Shown here one piece after another: positions 1 through 7,426 of a DNA stretch of 32,460 bases; within the stretch, counting starts at the first letter, position 1, and each line of letters begins with the position of its first letter. This DNA comes from an uncultured Bacteroidales bacterium (GTDB lineage Bacteria; Bacteroidota; Bacteroidia; Bacteroidales; Paludibacteraceae): positions 1-32,460 of the forward strand of contig CAMOUL010000021.1 of assembly GCA_946626605.1 (NCBI GenBank), read 5' to 3'. Under the pieces are notes generated by a model that had not been told where the DNA came from, did no database searches, and was given only the letters and a program-made list of their open reading frames with translations. A program made the position numbers and the translations under genes.

Positions 1-71
1 TCATCTTATGCGTAAAAATTATTTTTTTTACTAAATTTTTATTATAGTTCGTTAAACAATAAAGTTGCATT
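1..71. other. AT-rich spacer downstream of sufB; possible start of next suf gene
   Basis: This AT-rich stretch follows the sufB stop codon. On the minus strand an ATG lies at positions 4-2, running out of the window. In this phylum sufC usually follows sufB, so that ATG may be the sufC start, but only one codon is visible and this is inference. Confidence 0.3.
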
Positions 72-1520
72 TTATCCGACAGAGCCTTCGAGACTCACTT
101 GCAGAAGTTTCTGCGCCTCGACGGCAAACTCCATCGGGAGCTTGTCCATGACCTCTTTGGCGTAGCCGTTGACAATCAGTCCGACGGCGTCCTCGAGGGA
201 GATACCCCGCTGCTGGCAGTAGAAGAGCTGATCCTCGTTGATCTTGGAGGTCGTTGCTTCGTGTTCGACGGTCGCCGTGGGGTTGGAGATGATCATATCC
301 GGGAAGGTGTGTGCGCCGCATTTATCGCCCAGGAGGAGCGAGTCGCACTGGCTGTAATTACGCGCGTTCTCGGCATGGATACCCATCTTCACGAGTCCTC
401 GGTACGCGTTCTGGCTATGCCCCGCGGAGATACCTTTGGAGACGATGCGGGAACGGGTGTTTTTGCCGATATGAATCATCTTCGTTCCGGTGTCTGCCTG
501 CTGGTAGTTATTGGTGAGGGCTACGGAGTAGAACTCCGCCGAGGAGTTGTCGCCGCGGAGGATGCAGGAGGGGTATTTCCAAGTGATGGCAGAACCTGTC
601 TCGACCTGTGTCCAAGAGAGGCGCGCGTTCTCGTGGGTGAGACCGCGTTTGGTAACAAAATTATAGATACCGCCCTTGCCGTTTTTGTCGCCCGGGTACC
701 AGTTCTGCACAGTCGAATACTTGACTTCGGCATCCTTATGGACGATGATCTCCACGATGGCCGCGTGGAGCTGGTTCTCGTCACGCATAGGCGCTGTACA
801 GCCCTCCAAATAAGAGAGATACGCGCCTTCATCAGCGATGAGAAGGGTTCGCTCAAACTGCCCCGTATTACCTGCGTTGATACGGAAATAGGTGCTTAGT
901 TCCATCGGGCAGCGGACGCCTTTGGGCACATAGACGAAGGAACCGTCAGAGAAGACAGCGGAGTTGAGCGCCGCATAGAAATTATCGGAAGGCGGAACAA
1001 CCGAACCGAGGTATTTCTGAACGAGTTCAGGGTACTCGCGCACGGCTTCAGAGATGGAGCAGAAGATGATACCTTTCTCGGCGAGGGTCTGACGGAAAGT
1101 GGTCTTGACAGAAACGGAGTCCATGACCGCATCGACCGCCATGTTTCCTGCGAGTGCTGCGCGCTCCTCCAAAGGGATACCGAGTTTGTCGAAGGTCTTC
1201 ATGATTTCCGCGTCGATCTCATCTGAAGGCTGATTGCTGACGGCTGATGGCTTTTTTGTTTTCGGAGCGGCGTAATAAGAGATGGCTTGGAAGTCGATCT
1301 CCGGGATATTAAGGTGCGCCCACGTGGGGAGCTTCATGGTCTGCCATTTGCGGAAGGCCTTGAGGCGGAACTCGAGCAACCATTCGGGCTCGTGCTTCTT
1401 CGCAGAGATAAGCCGAACGATGTCTTCGTTCAGCCCTGCAGGTACGATATCGGTCTCCACGTCGGTCGTAAAACCGTACTTGTACTCCTGTTCCGTTATG
1501 TCCTTAATAATTTCTTCCAT
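72..1520 (-). CDS. sufB: Fe-S cluster assembly scaffold protein SufB
   Basis: SufB forms the SufBCD scaffold that assembles iron-sulfur clusters in the cytoplasm, using sulfur from cysteine via SufS. The 482-residue product has the family's usual length and the typical N-terminal region ([26 protein letters not shown]) followed by the right-handed beta-helix core with [19 protein letters not shown] and the C-terminal [12 protein letters not shown] stretches (here [16 protein letters not shown] and [10 protein letters not shown]). The frame is open upstream to 1574, but that extension runs through a terminator-like hairpin and the end of a tRNA-Cys, so the ATG at 1520 is chosen. Residues about 90-98 (PSAVSNQPS) replace the usual short Lys/Pro linker and are encoded by a heptamer repeat. 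No room exists for a separate promoter between the tRNA and this gene, so it is probably transcribed with tRNA-Cys. Family call is very secure. Confidence 0.96.
   Translation of the reverse strand: MEEIIKDITEQEYKYGFTTDVETDIVPAGLNEDIVRLISAKKHEPEWLLEFRLKAFRKWQTMKLPTWAHLNIPEIDFQAISYYAAPKTKKPSAVSNQPSDEIDAEIMKTFDKLGIPLEERAALAGNMAVDAVMDSVSVKTTFRQTLAEKGIIFCSISEAVREYPELVQKYLGSVVPPSDNFYAALNSAVFSDGSFVYVPKGVRCPMELSTYFRINAGNTGQFERTLLIADEGAYLSYLEGCTAPMRDENQLHAAIVEIIVHKDAEVKYSTVQNWYPGDKNGKGGIYNFVTKRGLTHENARLSWTQVETGSAITWKYPSCILRGDNSSAEFYSVALTNNYQQADTGTKMIHIGKNTRSRIVSKGISAGHSQNAYRGLVKMGIHAENARNYSQCDSLLLGDKCGAHTFPDMIISNPTATVEHEATTSKINEDQLFYCQQRGISLEDAVGLIVNGYAKEVMDKLPMEFAVEAQKLLQVSLEGSVG
1227..1252. repeat. 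Heptamer repeat (GGCTGAT type) inside sufB
   Basis: About 3.5 units of a 7-bp repeat read on the plus strand as ggctgat, tgctgac, ggctgat, ggct. It lies in frame in sufB and encodes a short insertion in the linker between the N-terminal region and the core. The rest of sufB shows no such periodicity. Confidence 0.7.
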
Positions 1521-1527
1521 ATTAAAA

Positions 1528-1551
1528 GAGCCACCCTTGGTCGGGCGGCTC
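1528..1551 (-). terminator. Terminator-like hairpin between tRNA-Cys and sufB
   Basis: On the minus strand a 9-bp GC-rich stem (GAGCCGCCC / GGGTGGCTC, one G-T pair, 6-nt loop) is followed by TTTT. It begins two bases after the UCA that ends tRNA-Cys, and its T run ends three bases before the sufB ATG. It has the form of an intrinsic terminator; it could instead be a 5' stabilising hairpin on sufB mRNA or a read-through attenuator. Confidence 0.65.
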
Positions 1552-1555
1552 TCTG

Positions 1556-1627
1556 AGGCCGGTAGCGGAGTCAAACCGCTCTATACGGTTTTGCAGACCG
1601 CTGACTAAGTCGCTCATCCAACCGGCC
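1556..1627 (-). tRNA. tRNA-Cys (GCA)
   Basis: A full cloverleaf can be drawn: acceptor GGCCGGT/ACCGGCC (7 bp perfect), anticodon arm GCGGT-CTGCAAA-ACCGT with anticodon GCA at 1594-1592, T arm AGCGG-TTTGACT-CCGCT (5 bp perfect) and discriminator U73, the main cysteine identity base. CCA is not encoded. The D loop (AGCGACTT) closely follows the E. coli tRNA-Cys loop but has A where G19 is expected, and the T loop has U at position 56 instead of C, so an A19-U56 pair may replace the canonical G19-C56. It is transcribed toward sufB. Confidence 0.9.
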
Positions 1628-1724
1628 GTCGCGCGAGCGACGGCTCAATACGATTCGTTACTACGTAACTCATATGAATTTTCGCCGTGCTCTCGCTCTC
1701 CCCAAAAATTAGAAATTTTCGGGG
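1625..1724 (-). promoter_or_regulatory. Structured 5' leader of the tRNA-Cys/sufB transcript
   Basis: Two hairpins lie between the promoter and tRNA-Cys. One, at 1700-1724, has a CCCC/GGGG clamp and an A/T stem. The other, at 1625-1644, is an 8-bp perfect stem (GCCGTCGC/GCGACGGC, 4-nt loop) whose 3' arm includes the first three bases of the tRNA, so it would compete with the acceptor stem and cover the RNase P cleavage site. The architecture resembles the ~100-bp element ahead of the other RNA genes here (AT hairpin with GC clamp, then a GAGAGCG..AGCACG-like segment) but the sequence is much diverged. Confidence 0.5.
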
Positions 1725-1766
1725 ACCCCATCCCCTATATTTTCCTTCTTTCGTGGAAAGCGGGTG

Positions 1767-1798
1767 CAAAGGTACTACTTTTTTTTGAAATATGCAAA
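1767..1798 (-). promoter_or_regulatory. Bacteroidetes-type promoter for tRNA-Cys/sufB
   Basis: On the minus strand a -33 element TTTGCATAT begins at 1798 and, with 20 nt between TTTG and the -7 box, TACCTTTG lies at 1774-1767. This matches the primary sigma factor consensus of Bacteroidetes. The following bases, CACCCG, recur at several other promoters in this window. Confidence 0.8.
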
Positions 1799-1826
1799 TA
1801 TTTGCAGTATTTTCTGTGATTTTTTG

Positions 1827-2711
1827 TTAAAAAAGGCACAAATCGGCGTCAGAGATGGTCCCTTTGGGTCTTTTTTTGCCTCTTGAGGCAGGAAGCGGGG
1901 ATGTCGCTACCGGAGTTTCCGCCGTCGGTTTGAAGGGCGAGGTATAGCGTCCCAAAAACGGGTTGATGATGTCGCGCGTCTGGTCGTCGGTCCATTTGCA
2001 TTTATCGACAATCCACTCCAGATAACTGCGGTCGATGCGCATCATCGATTCGATGGATTCGCCTTTGTGGGCACCCTGGGTGAGGTAGAAATAGTTGCCT
2101 TTCTTCGTGAGCCATCGGTCAAAACAGATAAAGGAGAACTCGTCTCGTTGGGTCCACTGCCAACCGTGTGCGGCTACCTGGGCCTTGAAGACCTCGATGG
2201 TTGCCATGACGTCGTCGAGCGAGTTATGGGCTCCTTCGAAGGGATGGCCGTAGTAGCGGGTGTAGGCGGCGGTGAGGTTATTATGCACTTTCTCGCCGTT
2301 CTCATCGACCATGCCGGCGGTGTGAATACGCTCCAGGAGGAGGGCGTCGTACCAAGTCCGTCCTTCGAAAGCGAAGGTAAGCCCGAGACGCGCGAGGTTG
2401 TAGTGAAGGATCGGCGCATCGTAGCCGTTGCCGTTATAGGAGAGAAAATCGCAACCATCGGTGAAGGCGATGAGGTCGTCATACACCGAACGGAGCGAGA
2501 CACCGTTCTCCAACAAGAAGGGCTTGGATATATGATGCACCGCCTCGGCTTCCGCAGGGATGGTGAACTCCCCTTCGGGGAGGATATACCAATCGCGGGT
2601 GTCGATCACATGCCAATCGGCGGTGTCAATTTTCACCAGAGAGAGCTGGATAATATGCTCTTTCTGCACATCGAGGCCGGTGGTCTCTGTATCAAAACAT
2701 ACTAAGTTCAT
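1827..2711 (-). CDS. DnaQ-like 3'-5' exonuclease with ExoX-like C-terminal domain
   Basis: A 294-residue DEDDh-superfamily exonuclease. Exo I is FDTETTGLD with metal ligands D7 and E9; Exo II contains D98 in SYNGNGYDAP; Exo III is H162-NSLD-D167. These residues coordinate two metal ions that hydrolyse 3' ends. After the nuclease domain (about residues 1-175) comes a region with GNYFYLTQGAHKGESI and SYLEWIVDKCKW, resembling the small exodeoxyribonuclease X-like C-terminal domain. It is likely a stand-alone repair or trimming exonuclease rather than the Pol III epsilon subunit. It is the last gene of the operon nucleosidase - rlmI-like - exonuclease, with 11 nt separating it from the methyltransferase stop. 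No terminator is evident after it. Confidence 0.85.
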   Translation of the reverse strand: MNLVCFDTETTGLDVQKEHIIQLSLVKIDTADWHVIDTRDWYILPEGEFTIPAEAEAVHHISKPFLLENGVSLRSVYDDLIAFTDGCDFLSYNGNGYDAPILHYNLARLGLTFAFEGRTWYDALLLERIHTAGMVDENGEKVHNNLTAAYTRYYGHPFEGAHNSLDDVMATIEVFKAQVAAHGWQWTQRDEFSFICFDRWLTKKGNYFYLTQGAHKGESIESMMRIDRSYLEWIVDKCKWTDDQTRDIINPFLGRYTSPFKPTAETPVATSPLPASRGKKRPKGTISDADLCLF

Positions 2712-2722
2712 GGTGTTAATCG

Positions 2723-3952
2723 TTATTCCACGTAGAGGACGAGGCCTTTGAGGTACTCGCCTTCGGGGTGGTAGATGTTTATGGGGTGATCCTGGGGTTG
2801 ATGCAACTGGTGAAGGATGCGCACGGAGCGTCCCACTTGCGCTGCCGCAGAGAAGACGGCGAGACGGAAAGCCTCTTTGTCCACAGCCTGGGAGCAGGAG
2901 AAGGTGAAGAGGATGCCGCCGGGTCGGATCATCTCAATCGCCTTGGCATTGATGCGCTGATAGCCACGGAGGGCATTCTTCACTGCATCGCGGTGTTTGG
3001 CAAAAGCCGGAGGATCCAAAATAATTAGGTCATACGTGCGACCCTGCGCTTTCTGCGCCGTGAGATATTCAAAGGCGTCGGCAGCGACGGCGGTGTGGTT
3101 CGTTGCATCCGGGAAATTCTTCGCCACATTGATATTCACCAAGTCAATCGCCTTCTGGCTCACATCGACCGAATCGACCGTCTTGGCACCGCCGCGAAGG
3201 GCGTAAAGGGAGAAGCCGCCGGTGTAGCAGAACATATTCAGGACATCTTTGCCATGGGCGTAGCGCTCGACGAGGGCACGGTTCTCCCGCTGGTCGATGA
3301 AGAAACCCGTCTTCTGGCCCCGTAGCCAATCGATGCGGAAAGAGAGACCGTTTTCTGTGCTCCAAAATTCTTCGGTATCACGGGATTCCGGAATTTCGGT
3401 ATTACGAACGAGCCAACCTATTTTCTCGCCTTCTATGGGAGCTTTGAAAGGCAGGGTATCGTCGGATTTGTAGTAGATATTTTGGATCTGTGGCACCTCG
3501 GCGAGGATGGCATCGGCTATCTCTGTGCGGCAGACATGCATGCCGACCGAATGCGCCTGGACGACCGCGGTGTCGGCGTAGATATCGACGATGAGTCCGG
3601 GGAGATTATCTCCTTCGCCGTGAACGAGGCGGAAGGTGTTATTATCTTTTCTCACCAAGCCCAAGGACTCGCGAACCTTATAGGCTGCGCGGATACGTGT
3701 GCGCCAGAAGTCTGCGGGGAGGGAGTCGGAACCAAAAGAAAGTATGCGTACAGCAATACTTCCGACCTGCCAATGTCCCACGCCCAACACATTGGAGGTG
3801 CTTGATTGTACGCATACTAACTCACCTTCTTCGGGAGCATCGCCTTTATGCTTGGCATCCAAGACGACGCGGACTATCGCGCCTGAGAAGACCCAGGGGT
3901 GAAAACGAAGAAGGGATTCTTCCTTATGAGGTTTTAGAATAATAGTTGTCAT
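2723..3952 (-). CDS. rlmI: Class I rRNA methyltransferase, RlmI family (PUA + Rossmann)
   Basis: The 409-residue product has an N-terminal PUA-like RNA-binding domain (KPHKEESLLRFHPWVFSGAI, residues ~7-26), a central EEHUD-like region and a C-terminal SAM-dependent methyltransferase. Motif I is NMFCYTGGFSLYALRGGA, motif IV is LIILDPPAFAKH and a later catalytic-type cysteine lies in FSCSQAVDKE. The family includes E. coli RlmI, which makes m5C1962 in 23S rRNA; some relatives modify other sites. Its ATG overlaps the nucleosidase stop by 4 nt (ATGA), implying translational coupling. Residues roughly 184-197 (TEIPESRDTEEFWS), just before ENGLSFRIDW, look like an insertion encoded by a short-period repeat. 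Family call is secure; the exact rRNA target is inferred. Confidence 0.88.
   Translation of the reverse strand: MTTIILKPHKEESLLRFHPWVFSGAIVRVVLDAKHKGDAPEEGELVCVQSSTSNVLGVGHWQVGSIAVRILSFGSDSLPADFWRTRIRAAYKVRESLGLVRKDNNTFRLVHGEGDNLPGLIVDIYADTAVVQAHSVGMHVCRTEIADAILAEVPQIQNIYYKSDDTLPFKAPIEGEKIGWLVRNTEIPESRDTEEFWSTENGLSFRIDWLRGQKTGFFIDQRENRALVERYAHGKDVLNMFCYTGGFSLYALRGGAKTVDSVDVSQKAIDLVNINVAKNFPDATNHTAVAADAFEYLTAQKAQGRTYDLIILDPPAFAKHRDAVKNALRGYQRINAKAIEMIRPGGILFTFSCSQAVDKEAFRLAVFSAAAQVGRSVRILHQLHQPQDHPINIYHPEGEYLKGLVLYVE
3367..3407. repeat. Degenerate ~8-bp repeat inside the rlmI-like gene
   Basis: Plus-strand units resemble ttcggtat, attccgg, atttcggt and are related to the tattccga octamers found in dus. 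The stretch is in frame and encodes an apparent insertion ahead of the ENG-x-x-F motif. Confidence 0.5.
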
Positions 3953-4488
3953 TCGACGCCGTGGGTTAGTTCGTGGTAGGCATGGAGCGAGAGGTTATCG
4001 CTGACGTACTTGAGGCTATGAAGATGCGTGAAGCCAAGAGCAGCGATGAATGCCAGTTCCATGTCGAAGACGCAGTCTTTGTAGTCGGAAGCGAGCACAA
4101 AATCCGTGTTCGTGTAGCAGATGGCGCGGATCGTGTCGTGAACGAGGGGCAACTCGGCGCCAAGGGACTCGTCAATGAGCGGGAGACGAGGTTCGGGGTA
4201 CGTCACGTTCGGGTGATTGAGGCGCACTTCGGAGACCTCCACCCAAGTGCCGAGATCAAAATTCGCGCTTCCGGCGTAGCCGATGTTATAGAGTTCTGCA
4301 TCGCGGTCGAGGGACTGTAGGGAGCGGATGATATTGATTGCTCCGACGCCGGTGAAGATGATCTCTGCGTCCGAGAGATCCAAGCCGAGTTGTTCGCGTG
4401 CTTTGGTGAGCAATTCGCGCTCGCCTTCCTCCGCCATAATGATATATTTCTTTGCCGCAAGGGCACGATTAACTTCGTTTTTCGCCAT
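3949..4488 (-). CDS. Nucleosidase, MTA/SAH nucleosidase (PNP/UDP) superfamily
   Basis: A 179-residue protein with hallmarks of the phosphorylase/nucleosidase fold: FTGVGAIN near residue 46, NIGYAGSAN, the ribose-binding DMELAFIAA near 140 (compare DMEGAA) and VSDNL near 163, where the catalytic Asp of MTA/SAH nucleosidases lies. It is shorter than the usual ~230 residues, as are many Bacteroidetes members, so substrate (MTA, SAH or another nucleoside) is not certain. Pairing with a SAM-dependent methyltransferase in an overlapping operon fits a role in clearing S-adenosylhomocysteine. The frame is open to 4584, but that would run through the promoter and the tRNA; the ATG at 4488 just after the promoter is preferred. 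Confidence 0.8.
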   Translation of the reverse strand: MAKNEVNRALAAKKYIIMAEEGERELLTKAREQLGLDLSDAEIIFTGVGAINIIRSLQSLDRDAELYNIGYAGSANFDLGTWVEVSEVRLNHPNVTYPEPRLPLIDESLGAELPLVHDTIRAICYTNTDFVLASDYKDCVFDMELAFIAALGFTHLHSLKYVSDNLSLHAYHELTHGVE

Positions 4489-4507
4489 AGTTTTCAGAAT
4501 TTGGGTG

Positions 4508-4539
4508 CAAAGGTACAAAAAAAATCTCACATACGCAAG
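4508..4539 (-). promoter_or_regulatory. Promoter for the nucleosidase-rlmI-exonuclease operon
   Basis: Minus-strand -33 element CTTGCGTAT (CTTG at 4539-4536) is followed after 20 nt by TACCTTTG at 4515-4508 and then CACCC. The -33 element sits in the loop of the terminator-like hairpin at 4517-4556, so the two signals overlap. Confidence 0.7.
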
Positions 4540-4556
4540 GGTACACGAGATTTTTT
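4517..4556 (-). terminator. Terminator-like hairpin after initiator tRNA
   Basis: On the minus strand AAAAAATCTC pairs with GAGATTTTTT around an 18-nt loop, ending in a run of eight T. It starts about five bases after the tRNA 3' end. The stem is A/T rich, so strength is uncertain. Confidence 0.5.
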
Positions 4557-4560
4557 CTTG

Positions 4561-4632
<72 letters not shown>

Positions 4633-4662
4633 ATATAACACCTCTTTTTTCAAAAGGGACTG

Positions 4663-4694
4663 CAAAATTACTGCTTTTTTTTGACATATGCAAA
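4663..4694 (-). promoter_or_regulatory. Promoter for initiator tRNA
   Basis: Minus strand: TTTGCATAT beginning at 4694, 20 nt, then TAATTTTG at 4670-4663, about 30 nt before the mature tRNA 5' end. Confidence 0.78.
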
Positions 4695-4709
4695 TTTTTG
4701 TGCGATTTT

Positions 4710-4741
4710 TTTGCATATATTAGGATTTTTTTGTAATTTTG
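4710..4741 (+). promoter_or_regulatory. Promoter for the secreted nuclease-like gene
   Basis: Plus strand: TTTGCATAT beginning at 4710, 20 nt, then TAATTTTG at 4734-4741. It is back-to-back with the initiator tRNA promoter, the two -33 elements being about 15 nt apart. Confidence 0.8.
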
Positions 4742-4762
4742 CGCCATAAAAGTACATTTCTT

Positions 4763-6034
4763 ATGCGAAAATTACTAATTCTCGTTAGTTTTTTGGCTCT
4801 CACGGCGCAAGCAGTAGAGCAGGTGTCGTTGGCGAAACTTCAAGAAGATTGGAGTACGTATCACAATCAAATGGTGGAGATCACGGATGAGTTGGTGGTC
4901 TGCGGAAGTTATTATGACTCGCTGGTGTTAGCAACCGAGCGTTTGTTTTGTCCGGAGGAGCGTGCTGTGGGTCTTGCAGACGGGGATAGTACGGCATATT
5001 TCCGGATAGAGGAAGAAAACAAGGCGAAGAGTATCGTCGTTCATTGCCGAAACGCGTATTATAAAGTGCGCACGGGCGACAAGATCCGGCGGTTACGCGC
5101 CAGGGTGACGAGCGAAAGGCATTTATTGACGGGTAAGACCTTGGGGACACGACATCAGCCGAAGGACCGTTTGGCGGGTCCGAAGAAAGGCGAGTTACGG
5201 ATTGTGGGAGCGAATGTAGAGAATTATTTCGCAGATTTGGGCGGCTACGCAACGAGGCGCACTACCCCGGCCCAGCAGGCCGTGAAGACGATAAAAGTGG
5301 TGAAGGCGATGAAGAAGATGAAGGCGGATATCTATGCCTTATGCGAGATGCAGGTGGGGAATAAGGCGCCGGAGATGTTATTGAAGGCGCTGAACAAAGG
5401 GAAAGAGAAATACGGATATGTCACTATGCCGCAAGGGGACAAGGACCGAATCGGCGGATGTATTATTTACAATAAGGAACGCGTGCGCACGTACGGGAAG
5501 CCGATATCGGCTTACAGGGACAGTGCGAGTCATTATTACGGGCGGATGTTCGCTGTGGGTTTTGAAGAGAAGGAGAGCGGCGAGCGGCTGATTGTGAGCG
5601 TGAACCATTTCAAGTCCAAGAGGCCTGGAAGAAATCAGTACGATACGAATGAGCGAAGGATGCAGAATGCGGATTCGTTATTGGCGATGATTCCGAAGGC
5701 GAAAGAGGTGTTCGGCGACGAGGATGTATTGCTGCTGGGCGACTATAACTGCTACACGCAGGAACAACCGATTCAGACGATTGTCCGCGCGGGGTATCAG
5801 GAGTTGCTGCCGATGGGCGGAGAGAAGGATTACTCATATAGTTTTAGGAGCGAGGTGGGATATCTGGACCGTTGTTTCGGCAGTCCGAGTATGGCAGGAC
5901 AGGTAGTGAAGGTACGGCCGTGGCATGTTAATTGCGACTGGTACTACTCGCACGGAGCGTATAAGATGAAGGACAAGAGTGCGCACCGATACGCAGACCA
6001 TGAGCCGATAGTCGTAGATGTCAAATTAGAATAA
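4763..6034 (+). CDS. Secreted endonuclease/exonuclease/phosphatase-family protein
   Basis: A 423-residue protein with a signal peptide (MRKLLILVSFLALTAQA), an N-terminal ~130-residue region that may be an OB-like domain, and a C-terminal EEP (DNase I-like) fold. Visible EEP motifs are GANVENYF, ALCEMQ (the metal-binding Glu), VNHFKSKR, LLGDYNCY (the catalytic Asp-Asn) and the terminal ADHEPIVVDV (catalytic Asp-His). Such proteins hydrolyse phosphodiesters; the arrangement resembles the ExeM/NucH type of extracellular nuclease, but a phosphatase substrate is possible. The start at 4763 is chosen because it begins the signal peptide and lies 22 nt after the promoter -7 box. It stands alone and ends at a strong palindromic terminator. 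Confidence 0.85.
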   Translation: MRKLLILVSFLALTAQAVEQVSLAKLQEDWSTYHNQMVEITDELVVCGSYYDSLVLATERLFCPEERAVGLADGDSTAYFRIEEENKAKSIVVHCRNAYYKVRTGDKIRRLRARVTSERHLLTGKTLGTRHQPKDRLAGPKKGELRIVGANVENYFADLGGYATRRTTPAQQAVKTIKVVKAMKKMKADIYALCEMQVGNKAPEMLLKALNKGKEKYGYVTMPQGDKDRIGGCIIYNKERVRTYGKPISAYRDSASHYYGRMFAVGFEEKESGERLIVSVNHFKSKRPGRNQYDTNERRMQNADSLLAMIPKAKEVFGDEDVLLLGDYNCYTQEQPIQTIVRAGYQELLPMGGEKDYSYSFRSEVGYLDRCFGSPSMAGQVVKVRPWHVNCDWYYSHGAYKMKDKSAHRYADHEPIVVDVKLE

Positions 6035-6064
6035 CAAAAGGCAGCCAAGCTTGGCTGCCTTTTG
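6035..6064. terminator. Bidirectional terminator, perfect 30-bp palindrome
   Basis: The 30 bases are an exact inverted repeat (CAAAAGGCAGCCAAG and its complement) with A and T runs at the outside. It begins right after the nuclease-like stop codon and ends at the base next to the tRNA-Arg 3' end, so it can serve both converging units. Confidence 0.9.
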
Positions 6065-6138
6065 TGACCCCGCTGGGGCTCAAACCCAGAACCTTCAGAA
6101 CCGGAATCTGACACTCTATTCAATTGAGCTACGGGGCC
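6065..6138 (-). tRNA. tRNA-Arg (CCG)
   Basis: Acceptor GGCCCCG/CGGGGTC (one G-U), D arm GCTC-AATTGAATA-GAGT, anticodon arm TCAGA-TTCCGGT-TCTGA with anticodon CCG at 6104-6102 (reads CGG), T arm CTGGG-TTTGAGC-CCCAG, discriminator A, no encoded CCA. The D loop has G18-A19 instead of G18-G19 and the T loop has U56 instead of C56, the same paired change as in the tRNA-Cys of this window. Confidence 0.93.
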
Positions 6139-6146
6139 GTGGGACG

Positions 6147-6249
6147 CGCTTACATTAACACTGCGCGTGACTCGCGGTACTACCGCTCGATTACGCCTTC
6201 GTGTTATGCTACGCTTTTTCGGGCTTCAAAACAAGTTTTAAATCCCGAG
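6147..6249 (-). repeat. RNA-gene leader element, copy 1 (before tRNA-Arg)
   Basis: First of three ~100-bp copies; the others are at 8635-8734 and 9152-9253. It fills the space between the zinc peptidase stop and tRNA-Arg. It differs from the other two at roughly ten positions but keeps the two hairpin-forming blocks: GCGGT/ACCGC with short loop, and CGGG..AAAAC-AA-GTTTT..CCCG. Confidence 0.85.
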
Positions 6250-6260
6250 TTTGTTTTTAA

Positions 6261-6953
6261 TTATCTACGGTTTCCTCCCATAAAGATGAGGATGTAGTAC
6301 ACCAGCGTGGCGAGGGACGAGAGGGCTGCTACGACGTATGTGTAAGCAGCACTATGAAGTGCGTCAGATGCCATTTCGGTGGTGGAGTTATCGGTGATAC
6401 CTGCTTCTCTTAACCAGTTTACTGCACGTTGGCTGGCATTCACCTCTACAGGGAGGGTGATGAGGGAGAAGAGGGTGAGCATCGCGTATAGGATGATACC
6501 GAGCAACATGAGTACTTGTCCCGGTCCGGAGCCAAGCAGAAGGAGTCCTGCGAGGATGATCCAGGTGACCCATTTGCTGGAGAACGACACCACGGGAACG
6601 AGAGCCGAACGGAGTCCGAGCGGTCCGTACGCCGTGGCGTGTTGCACCGCGTGTCCGCACTCGTGGGCTGCCACTGCTGCTGCCGCCACATTCGCTCCGT
6701 GGTACACATCCTCGGAGAGGTTGACAGTCTTGGAGGCAGGGTTGTAGTGGTCGGTCAGTTGGCCTTTGATGCAGGTGATCTGTACATCATAGATGCCATG
6801 GTCATGCAGCATTTTCTCTGCGACCTCGCGTCCGGTCATACGCAGGGGTTCCTGCGAGTAGCGCTTGAACTTACGATCCAGGGAAGCGGATACAATCCAA
6901 CTTGCCAAGGCGATGCCTATAAAGAGGATCCAATATATTGCCGGTGATGCCAT
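6261..6953 (-). CDS. Zinc-dependent membrane metallopeptidase, YugP family
   Basis: A 230-residue membrane protein with an N-terminal transmembrane segment (IYWILFIGIALASWIVSA), the zinc motif HECGH in AAAVAAHECGHAVQHA, and further hydrophobic segments (WVTWIILAGLLLLGSG, VLMLLGIILYAMLTLF and a C-terminal VAALSSLATLVYYILIF). This matches the YugP-like neutral zinc metallopeptidases, whose substrates are unknown. The ATG at 6953 overlaps the Fur-family stop by one base (TAATG), so the two are translationally coupled. Longer starts inside the fur gene are therefore not needed. It is followed by leader-element copy 1 and tRNA-Arg. Confidence 0.88.
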   Translation of the reverse strand: MASPAIYWILFIGIALASWIVSASLDRKFKRYSQEPLRMTGREVAEKMLHDHGIYDVQITCIKGQLTDHYNPASKTVNLSEDVYHGANVAAAAVAAHECGHAVQHATAYGPLGLRSALVPVVSFSSKWVTWIILAGLLLLGSGPGQVLMLLGIILYAMLTLFSLITLPVEVNASQRAVNWLREAGITDNSTTEMASDALHSAAYTYVVAALSSLATLVYYILIFMGGNRR

Positions 6954-7420
6954 TATGCTTTTGTTTTTATCTTTTTCTTGCGGCAAATTCTGCACTCGCC
7001 ATAGATGAAGAGCGAGAAATGCTGCATATTAAAATTCGAGTACTTACGATCCTGTACTAATGTTGTGATCGCTTTGTCAGTAATGTCCGTCACCCTTCCG
7101 CATTTCTTACAAACGATTTGCAGTCGGTTCGACGAGCCGGTGATGAGTTCATACTCGGTGGCTGCTTTGCCTCGCTGACGCTCGGTAGCCCGAAAGATCT
7201 GCGCGTCCACAAAGGTGTTCAACGAGTTATAGACCGTCCCCACCGATATTCGTTCCGCTTCGCAGGCTCGTTGCAGTTGCTCCGCCGTAAAGGGTTGCGG
7301 CAGCGCGCAAGCCAAGGAAAGGACGATGTTTCGCACCTTGGAGGGTCGCTTCTCATGCTCATGCAAAAAGCGTACCAATTTCTCCTGGGCGAGGATATAT
7401 GCCCGAGCACTTTTCAGCAT
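6953..7420 (-). CDS. Fur-family transcriptional regulator
   Basis: A 155-residue ferric-uptake-regulator family protein: N-terminal winged helix with PFTAEQLQRACE and ISVGTVYNSLNTF (recognition helix), then the dimerisation/metal domain ending in paired CxxC zinc motifs CKKCG and CRICR. Family members sense Fe, Zn, Mn or peroxide; the metal cannot be told from sequence alone, and the usual His-rich motif (HHDH) after the hinge is not obvious, which may point to an atypical sensor. It starts 6 nt after the GNAT-like stop and is coupled to the zinc peptidase downstream. Because it lies downstream of tmRNA and tRNA-Ala without a visible promoter, it may be co-transcribed with them. Confidence 0.85.
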   Translation of the reverse strand: MLKSARAYILAQEKLVRFLHEHEKRPSKVRNIVLSLACALPQPFTAEQLQRACEAERISVGTVYNSLNTFVDAQIFRATERQRGKAATEYELITGSSNRLQIVCKKCGRVTDITDKAITTLVQDRKYSNFNMQHFSLFIYGECRICRKKKIKTKA

Positions 7421-7426
7421 GGCTCA

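Noticed and set aside
1521..1574. N-terminal extension of SufB ([15 protein letters not shown]...)
   Set aside because: These codons cover the terminator-like hairpin and the 3' end of tRNA-Cys; SufB homology begins at the ATG at 1520.
1556..1627. Degenerate pseudo-tRNA or tRNA-mimic upstream of sufB
   Set aside because: Its D loop first looked broken, but it closely follows E. coli tRNA-Cys, all arms pair well and U73 is present, so a functional tRNA-Cys is the simpler reading.
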